This document shows, one piece after another, positions 15,143-20,416 of a stretch of DNA of 20,416 nucleotides. The notes under the pieces were generated by a model. It saw only the letters and a program-made list of their open reading frames with translations, was not told the origin of the DNA and searched no databases. Each line of letters begins with the position of its first letter. Positions within the stretch are counted from its first letter, which is position 1. The translations under genes were made by a program, and so were the position numbers. Source of the stretch: a virus; IMG/VR virus record IMGVR_UViG_3300035183_000764, positions 1-20,416 of that record, one strand, 5' to 3'.

Positions 15143-16135
15143 TTATAAACCAAGTTTCTTTAAATTGTTTAACAAATTTTTTTGTTCTTCAGTTAAAGAA
15201 GTTGGAAATTTTGGTTTGATATTGATTTTAAGTGGTAACCTTGTTCCTTTATGGGGAAAGCCTCGATTCTCAATTAACACATAAGAATCTCCAGTTTTTG
15301 TTTCAAATTCAAAATCTCCCAATCCATCTTCTAAATTTAATTTAAATTTTCCACCTAGTAGATAATCAGAAACAGAAACAGAATATTCAGTTGACAAAAT
15401 TCTTTGTTCATTGAAAAATTCAACTTTCATGAATTCAGGAATAATTGTTTGAACTTTAACTAAAAACAAATAATCAATTCCTTGAATTTTTCTAGCTATC
15501 TTTTTTCCTGTTGGGTTACAACTTTCAAACTCTAATTCTTCATTTAGAGTATATGAAATATTTCCTTTTCCTTTACACTCTTTACATTCATGCAATTCTT
15601 TTTTTGATCCACCACAAACATGACAGGTTATTGTTTGTCGAAAAAATCCAAAAATTTCTTTTCTTTCAACTGTTTTTACACCCTTTCCATCACATTCTTT
15701 ACAAGAAATAGAAGAAGGAACAACCCCATTTCCATTACATGGAAAACAATTTAACTCAAGTTTATAATTTAAATTTTTCTTACAACCAGAAATTGCTTCA
15801 GCAAATGTTAATTTGATTGGGTTTGGTATCTCAGCTTGAATAATTGATGGTTGTTGATATCTAGTTTGAAACCTAGAAAACAAACCAGAGAAAAAATCTG
15901 AAAATCCTCCGAAATGTTCATTTTGTTGTGAAGTACCATATGACCCATCTTTAATTGAATTATAGGCATTTTGAATTTTTTTAAATTGTTCTTCAGCTTC
16001 TTTTTGTTTTTCTGGTGATTCCGCTGCAAATCTATCTGGATGATATTCAAAACATTTTTGTTTATATGCCTTTTTTAATTCTTCTTCACTGCAATCAGAA
16101 GAGACACCTAGAATTTCATACGGATTATTTTCCAT
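15143..16135 (-). CDS. dnaJ: Type I DnaJ/Hsp40 co-chaperone
   Basis: This 330-residue J-domain protein would deliver clients to a DnaK-type Hsp70 and stimulate its ATPase. Seen: J domain (residues 4-65) starting N-P-Y-E-I-L-G-V, with the invariant H32-P33-D34; a short G/F segment (about 71-90); the zinc-binding domain with four CxxC pairs at 130/133, 145/148, 171/174 and 184/187, three in the CxxCxGxG form and the third (CHVCGGSK) lacking the last Gly; and a C-terminal substrate-binding domain with R-G-F-P-H-K-G and a terminal T-E-E-Q-K-N-L-L helix. All type I domains are present, although the protein is about 45 residues shorter than E. coli DnaJ (376), mainly in the G/F linker. No DnaK or GrpE is in the window, so host Hsp70 is the likely partner. 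GGAG lies 6 nt before the ATG, next to a hairpin. It sits between the hub-like gene and a small unknown gene. Confidence 0.95.
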   Translation of the reverse strand: MENNPYEILGVSSDCSEEELKKAYKQKCFEYHPDRFAAESPEKQKEAEEQFKKIQNAYNSIKDGSYGTSQQNEHFGGFSDFFSGLFSRFQTRYQQPSIIQAEIPNPIKLTFAEAISGCKKNLNYKLELNCFPCNGNGVVPSSISCKECDGKGVKTVERKEIFGFFRQTITCHVCGGSKKELHECKECKGKGNISYTLNEELEFESCNPTGKKIARKIQGIDYLFLVKVQTIIPEFMKVEFFNEQRILSTEYSVSVSDYLLGGKFKLNLEDGLGDFEFETKTGDSYVLIENRGFPHKGTRLPLKINIKPKFPTSLTEEQKNLLNNLKKLGL

Positions 16136-16143
16136 GTTTTGCT

Positions 16144-16202
16144 CCAGTCATGTTACTGGTAACCACTGCTAGACCGCGTGTCAAGATGCCTTATTGCACG
16201 CG
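16144..16202 (-). promoter_or_regulatory. GC-rich structured junction between hub gene and dnaJ
   Basis: About 55% G+C over 16141-16204, against roughly one third around it. Two hairpins are visible: CCAGT/ACTGG (16144-16159, 6-nt loop), whose CC/GG base overlaps the dnaJ ribosome site GGAG, and CGCGTG/CACGCG (16175-16180 with 16197-16202), whose 16-nt loop holds the hub stop codon. No U-tract follows either. It could tune dnaJ translation relative to the hub gene or be a scar of cassette insertion. Confidence 0.5.
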
Positions 16203-19200
16203 CCTATTTGAGTTTGATCTAGAAACATCATCAAGTTGTACAGCAAAGGCGTTAACTTGATCGATAAATGAACGATATTTTCCATATCCATCATAAAAAA
16301 CAAGTTTAATATCTGTTTTAAATTCTCCTTGAGTTATTGTATGACTAAGCCCATTAACAACATAAATATTATCAACAGTAGTTCCAGTCTGAAAATCTAC
16401 AAAAATTCTTTGCGCGAAATTAACAAGTGTATTTCCAAAACAGTTAATATTTAATTCGGCAGGAATAATTTGAATAGGTAATCCACCAGGCTGTTCTCCA
16501 TTTGCTCTTTGTGGGTTTGCGTTTGTACTTCGTATCATATTAACAGATGATAAAGCTGGATCATTTTGTGAAGTGAGATTTGCTGTTTGAATTGTAGTAC
16601 CTGCACAACCATATATGATATATGGCATTGTTTTCATTATAAATTCTTTGAGCTTTCCTTGACTTCCAACAAATTTATAATAAGAATATCTGCCATCAGG
16701 ATTTAATTCTCGTCTCGAAGGATTTATCCTTTCTATTATTCCATTCCTAATTGCACTATTAATAATTTGTTCAATTTGTTGTTTTTGAGCTTGTCCAATT
16801 ATAGAATTTTGATTTGTAGAATCAGCAGTAATAGTTGAAAATGCAGAAAGTGTATTGTCTCTAGCTAATTCTAAAATACTTCCTAGTCCTTCATATTGGG
16901 AAGCTTGTTTATCATAGACATGAATTCTCAAAATTGTTTTAGAATTATCTAGTGACTCTTCAGTAGAGTTCGGATTAAAATTTTTTCTTGGAACACTTTC
17001 TATATAAAGATCTATGGTTGGTTGTTTAAATGTTCCATCTGGAGTTATGTTTCTTAAACGTTCACTTATTTCAGTTTGCAGTCTTACAGCATCAAACCTA
17101 GCAGTTGTTTGAGCTTGATTTGTATCTCGATTTATTGTTTTTTCATAAAAATCATCAATTCCATAAACTGGTGCAGCTGGATCATCTATAATTGTTGATT
17201 GAATAAATTGCATAAATTCATTTAAATTAACATTTGCCGCGCGTGAAACAGATTCCATTCTAAACCGAAAATATTGCTCAATCATAAATCTTAAATCAAT
17301 CATAAATTGACCAGTATGAAGAAAACGTGCATAACCTGCATAATTGTTAAAAGGATAAAAAATAAATTGAATCTCATCATAATTTCCAGTAGAAGCTAAT
17401 GGTTGTCCAATAAAAGTCATTAGCAACTTTCCAAGAGAAACTTGTTCATTATCAAACTCATTTAAAATATTGTTTGAAATTGTTTGTCCAGGAACGGTTT
17501 GTTGTCGTTGATTTGCTCCTTGTCCGCTTCTTAATACCCTTCTAAATCTTTCTGAACGTTTTCTAACAGGCGCACCTTGTATTCTGTTATCTGGTAATTC
17601 AAAACCAAATGGATAAAATGGATCATATCCTTCTTTAAGAATAGAAAACTGCTGCCTAATATCAGATTGAATTGAATTAGATAATTGTTCTAAAGCAGAT
17701 GTTTGTGTTGTTTGAGAACCTCTTCTTGAATTTCTATTTTGATTTATTGTTTGAAATAATGATGTTAAAGAATCTAACAATATAGAAACATCTCTGTTTC
17801 TTGAAGAAATTGGCCCAAGACTTCGTTTAAGTTCTCTTATTTGATTTATTATTTCAGGAGAAAGCCTTATATTAGATTGAATATCTGAAGCTGCGTCTAA
17901 TGCTTGTATGCCTCTAATTTCTCTTGTGTTGTTTTGTCCACTTTGATTTGGTAACGCTTGTCTAAATCTTGAAATAATGTCACTTAATTCTTGAATTCTT
18001 ACAATAGATTGACGAGTTGCTTCAGATGCGGTTGCTATATTAGCTGTATAAATATCTGTTCCTCCTTTAGTAAACAATTCAAGAGTTATATTTACTTGTC
18101 CAACTTCATCAAAAGTAAATTGAACATTTTTTATACCATATTTTTCTTTTATTCTTGTTGAATTAAATAAATCAGCGTAAGCATTATTCATTTCAGGTCC
18201 ATCTGGATGTGACCATCCATATTCAACCATTAATTCTGTTGTTCCATATAAATCAGGTTTAACTAAATCTGCAATTTCACTTAATCGACTTCTATCATGT
18301 AGAACAAATTCCATTTTTGCTGTTTTAAATGAAAATAATCCAACAGAAGGGGCAACATCAATTGTTAACTGCTTAAAACTTAAAAATGGACGAAATTTAT
18401 CAATTACTGAAGTTGATCTTAATTCATATTCTTTTGTTGAACTATTTAATCTATTATATCTTGGATTGGGAATGTCTGCATTAACCATTGTCTGTGGAGA
18501 AGTGAAAAGTTCCATTCCAGCAATTGCAAGATTTCCCGTATCATTTCTTGCACCTTCTATTCTTCCTTCGATTTGATTTCCTCTTGTTAATAACGCTAAA
18601 GTTGAATTATCTTTTACTTTTATTGCTCCTTCTAAAAATTTAAAAATAGAAGGGGCTGACAAATTTCCATCATAATCTGCTGTAGGTTTTCCAAACATAA
18701 ATTGGACGTCAAGATAAGGAATAAGCCTTGCCAGTTCAATGTTTGGTATTCCATTAAATAAAATCGAAAGACCTTCTGTATCTTTGGCAGATGGAGCAAT
18801 GTTTGGTGAAAATATTTCAATTGCTGAAAGTTTTTTTACAATGTTATCATCGTCTTGTTTTTTTAACATTTCTCCTATATCTGCAATAGAGAACTCATTT
18901 TCATTTAGTTTTGAGCTATGATGTAATTTTATGAAATTACTAAGTCTAGTCTGAAGATCAGTTGCTGTAGAACTTCTTGTATAATATACTAAGGCAGTAT
19001 GTAAATCATTTTGTGAAGATTCTGGATATTCTGTTGGTGGGGTTGAAACTATTCCAAAACCATTTATTGTTCCTCTTGCTCCAGTAGCATTACGATTTCT
19101 AACCTCATCAATAATTGGTAAAGCTCCCTCTCTTGTGTTAATAACAAGATCAACAATTTTTGATTCTACTTGTGATGGCTGAATAGCACTTTCAATATTT

Positions 19201-19337
19201 CTTTCGTTGATTGAAATTCCTTGAAGTTGTTCTAAAGCTATTGCAGAAGATAAATCTCTTGCGCTAAGAATACCAAAATAAGGTGCTAATTTTTGCACAG
19301 CTCTATAGTAATAAACTTTATCTAATTTTTTAACCAT
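16191..19337 (-). CDS. Large baseplate/hub-like structural protein
   Basis: This 1048-residue protein is probably part of the central baseplate. Seen: a helical N-terminal third; F-S-F-K-T-A-K-M-E-F-V-L-H-D-R-S-R-L (about 335-352) followed by T-T-E-L-M-V-E-Y-G-W-S-H-P-D-G (366-380), beta-rich; a Gln/Asn/Ser/Arg-rich low-complexity region (about 470-640); and a C-terminal I-Y-V-V-N-G-L-S-H-T-I-T-Q-G-E-F-K-T (991-1008), which resembles the closing strands of gp27/gpD-type hub domains (V-x-x-H-x-I-x-x-G-x-Y-x-T). Neighbours support a baseplate role: a LysM protein starts the preceding position, as P2 X (LysM) lies near D, and a beta-rich structural gene lies beyond. The ATG at 19337 follows the LysM stop by 7 nt, without a strong ribosome site, suggesting coupling. 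No lytic enzyme motif is visible. Another baseplate wedge protein is the alternative. Confidence 0.6.
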   Translation of the reverse strand: MVKKLDKVYYYRAVQKLAPYFGILSARDLSSAIALEQLQGISINERNIESAIQPSQVESKIVDLVINTREGALPIIDEVRNRNATGARGTINGFGIVSTPPTEYPESSQNDLHTALVYYTRSSTATDLQTRLSNFIKLHHSSKLNENEFSIADIGEMLKKQDDDNIVKKLSAIEIFSPNIAPSAKDTEGLSILFNGIPNIELARLIPYLDVQFMFGKPTADYDGNLSAPSIFKFLEGAIKVKDNSTLALLTRGNQIEGRIEGARNDTGNLAIAGMELFTSPQTMVNADIPNPRYNRLNSSTKEYELRSTSVIDKFRPFLSFKQLTIDVAPSVGLFSFKTAKMEFVLHDRSRLSEIADLVKPDLYGTTELMVEYGWSHPDGPEMNNAYADLFNSTRIKEKYGIKNVQFTFDEVGQVNITLELFTKGGTDIYTANIATASEATRQSIVRIQELSDIISRFRQALPNQSGQNNTREIRGIQALDAASDIQSNIRLSPEIINQIRELKRSLGPISSRNRDVSILLDSLTSLFQTINQNRNSRRGSQTTQTSALEQLSNSIQSDIRQQFSILKEGYDPFYPFGFELPDNRIQGAPVRKRSERFRRVLRSGQGANQRQQTVPGQTISNNILNEFDNEQVSLGKLLMTFIGQPLASTGNYDEIQFIFYPFNNYAGYARFLHTGQFMIDLRFMIEQYFRFRMESVSRAANVNLNEFMQFIQSTIIDDPAAPVYGIDDFYEKTINRDTNQAQTTARFDAVRLQTEISERLRNITPDGTFKQPTIDLYIESVPRKNFNPNSTEESLDNSKTILRIHVYDKQASQYEGLGSILELARDNTLSAFSTITADSTNQNSIIGQAQKQQIEQIINSAIRNGIIERINPSRRELNPDGRYSYYKFVGSQGKLKEFIMKTMPYIIYGCAGTTIQTANLTSQNDPALSSVNMIRSTNANPQRANGEQPGGLPIQIIPAELNINCFGNTLVNFAQRIFVDFQTGTTVDNIYVVNGLSHTITQGEFKTDIKLVFYDGYGKYRSFIDQVNAFAVQLDDVSRSNSNRRVQ

Positions 19338-19344
19338 CTTAAAA

Positions 19345-19626
19345 TTAAGTAATAAGATTAATATCTTCCAAATTTGGAATTATGATAACAGTACCAGGAG
19401 GAACCTGTAAGCAATTACCAATATTTGAAGCCGCTGCAAGTATATCATATTTTAATGAATCCCCATAATATTGAGCAGCAATTGTGTCTAATCGTTCTCG
19501 TCCAGTTAAAATATGTACTTCATAACGTATTTGATTTGTTTCAATAGCTTTTCTAATTTTTGGAGCAAATTCAGAAGTGCCATATTGAATACCAAAATTT
19601 AAAAGTGGTGTTTTATCATATCTCAT
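19345..19626 (-). CDS. LysM-domain baseplate protein (gp53/gpX-like)
   Basis: The 93-residue product consists of a short N-terminal part and a LysM-like domain (about 36-86). Seen: E-R-L-D-T-I-A-A-Q-Y-Y-G-D (44-56), the helix after the first strand, then a second helix and the closing P-P-G-T-V-I-I-I-P (76-84) strand, the typical LysM signature. Known: small LysM proteins recur in contractile-tail baseplates (P2 X, LysM-containing gp53 of T4), where they bridge hub and tube or wedge rather than bind peptidoglycan. Its ATG overlaps the stop of the preceding gene (ATGA at 19626-19623) and the large hub-like gene follows after 7 nt, so the three are translationally coupled. There is no signal peptide, arguing against an envelope enzyme. 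Confidence 0.8.
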   Translation of the reverse strand: MRYDKTPLLNFGIQYGTSEFAPKIRKAIETNQIRYEVHILTGRERLDTIAAQYYGDSLKYDILAAASNIGNCLQVPPGTVIIIPNLEDINLIT

Positions 19627-20416
19627 GTTCTTGGACCTCTTACTGATGGAAAGTTATAGACTGATCTACTTTGATGAAAGTTTTTATAACCATCATCAGA
19701 TGAATGTTTGTTCCCCATTAAATTTGTAACAATTTCACCCGATGGCCAAATTGGAGCAACCATTGCACCTTTATGATCTAATCCTGGATTTATATCATAA
19801 ATTGGAGTTATATCCATATTAACTGTTACTAAAGATGGAACCCTACCATCAAACTTATCTGTTACCCAAGGAGCATCCATAATATTTTCTATGTTCATTG
19901 ATTTTATAACGCATGCTAATCCTTTTCCTTCTGTTGTGCAAAAAGCTTTCATAATCGGATTAGCATTATCGCCATCGCATTTAAAAAAATCAGCAATTGT
20001 TGTATCAATAGTCTCTCTTCGAGTTATTGGATCGGGAGGTTCAACATTTTCTCTTGGTGGTAATATTCGTGTTAAACGATCTGGATTGACACATACAATA
20101 TCACCAGTTGGATCGTCACCAATCATATTAAATAATGAAGTTGGACTTTGACCACGACGATTTCCAGATATAGTTCTAAACCCTAATTGTTGACCATTAG
20201 GTCTTGTATTTGTAATCCTAACAAGATAATTGTTTCCAGTTCCTCTTGTTGAAGGATGGAATTCTACAATTTCACCTTGAACATACCCAGAAGGAATATA
20301 AAGAAAAGCTCCAGGTACAATTCTATATTGCCCAATTTGTTGTCCAAGTCTACGAGCATTTGTTGAAGAAGCATCAGATTGAACAACAATTGGCCATCTG
20401 TTTTTATTTGAAGTTG
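19623..20416 (-). CDS. Baseplate/tail structural protein, 5' end outside window
   Basis: The frame is open from the TGA at 19623 to the right edge, so the gene begins beyond it; the ATG at 20126 is internal, because 96 further codons upstream are open and show the same coding character. Seen in the 264 visible residues: a beta-rich part with I-V-P-G-A-F-L-Y-I-P-S-G-Y-V-Q-G-E-I-V-E-F (small barrel-like pattern), a Pro/Arg-rich linker, and a C-terminal part with S-L-V-T-V-N-M-D-I-T-P-I-Y-D-I-N-P-G and M-V-A-P-I-W-P-S-G. This end resembles the closing strands of tube-initiator/baseplate hub proteins, but I do not recognise a specific family. Overlap with the LysM gene places it in the baseplate unit. 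Two Cys (near D-F-F-K-C-D and F-C-T-T) are present without a metal-site pattern. Confidence 0.6.
   Translation of the reverse strand, partial: TSNKNRWPIVVQSDASSTNARRLGQQIGQYRIVPGAFLYIPSGYVQGEIVEFHPSTRGTGNNYLVRITNTRPNGQQLGFRTISGNRRGQSPTSLFNMIGDDPTGDIVCVNPDRLTRILPPRENVEPPDPITRRETIDTTIADFFKCDGDNANPIMKAFCTTEGKGLACVIKSMNIENIMDAPWVTDKFDGRVPSLVTVNMDITPIYDINPGLDHKGAMVAPIWPSGEIVTNLMGNKHSSDDGYKNFHQSRSVYNFPSVRGPRT

Noticed and set aside
15130-15153. TTG at 15153 as start of the small gene after dnaJ
   Set aside because: It would overlap the dnaJ end and lacks a clear ribosome site; the ATG at 15132 has GGAA at suitable spacing.
16141-16204. Possible tRNA or tRNA fragment in the GC-rich junction
   Set aside because: No T-loop GGTTCRANTCC-type sequence, no matching acceptor stem and no cloverleaf could be built on either strand.
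1-20416. CRISPR arrays, insertion sequences, rRNA, tRNA genes or a replication origin
   Set aside because: No regularly spaced repeats, transposase motifs or RNA-gene patterns were seen anywhere in the window.

Overview
The window is part of the late, virion-structure region of an AT-rich tailed phage with a contractile tail. It belongs to the T4 superfamily by gene content and order, but its proteins are much larger than those of T4. Hallmarks are a T4 gp23-type major capsid protein, a gp19-type tail tube, two ~1000-residue tail sheath paralogues, and neck/tail-completion genes in the T4 order 13-14-15-18-19. Nothing in the window fixes the host. Several starts have Shine-Dalgarno-type sites (GGAG, AGGAA), which fits a bacterial host using classical initiation.

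Layout. Positions 1-2805 (+ strand) are the head module: the 3' part of an acidic, probable scaffold/prohead-core gene, then the major capsid gene, closed by a strong intrinsic terminator. Positions 2866-3861 are mostly non-coding and hold a lone + strand mini-thioredoxin and a bidirectional terminator. From 3862 to 14047 everything is on the - strand and reads, in transcription order, neck gp13-like, neck gp14-like, tail-completion gp15-like, sheath A, sheath B, tail tube. Two hairpins punctuate this run: a terminator between the sheath genes, and a perfect 17-bp inverted repeat directly upstream of the tube start. At 14138-14866 sits an isolated + strand gene of unknown function. From 14878 to the right edge a second - strand group reads: partial baseplate-type gene, LysM protein, 1048-residue baseplate/hub-like protein, full-length type I DnaJ, and a small unknown protein.

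How the genes fit together. The scaffold and capsid products build the prohead; the capsid protein carries a T4-like prohead-protease cleavage site. The hub, LysM and partial genes appear to build the baseplate on which the tube and two sheath types assemble. The gp15- and gp13/14-like proteins would cap the tail and join it to the head. DnaJ lies inside the baseplate transcription unit and could recruit host DnaK for folding or assembly of these large proteins; that is inference. The least explained items are the DnaJ gene with its small downstream partner, the isolated + strand gene whose coding sequence contains a terminator for the opposite strand, and the structured elements around the tube and dnaJ starts.
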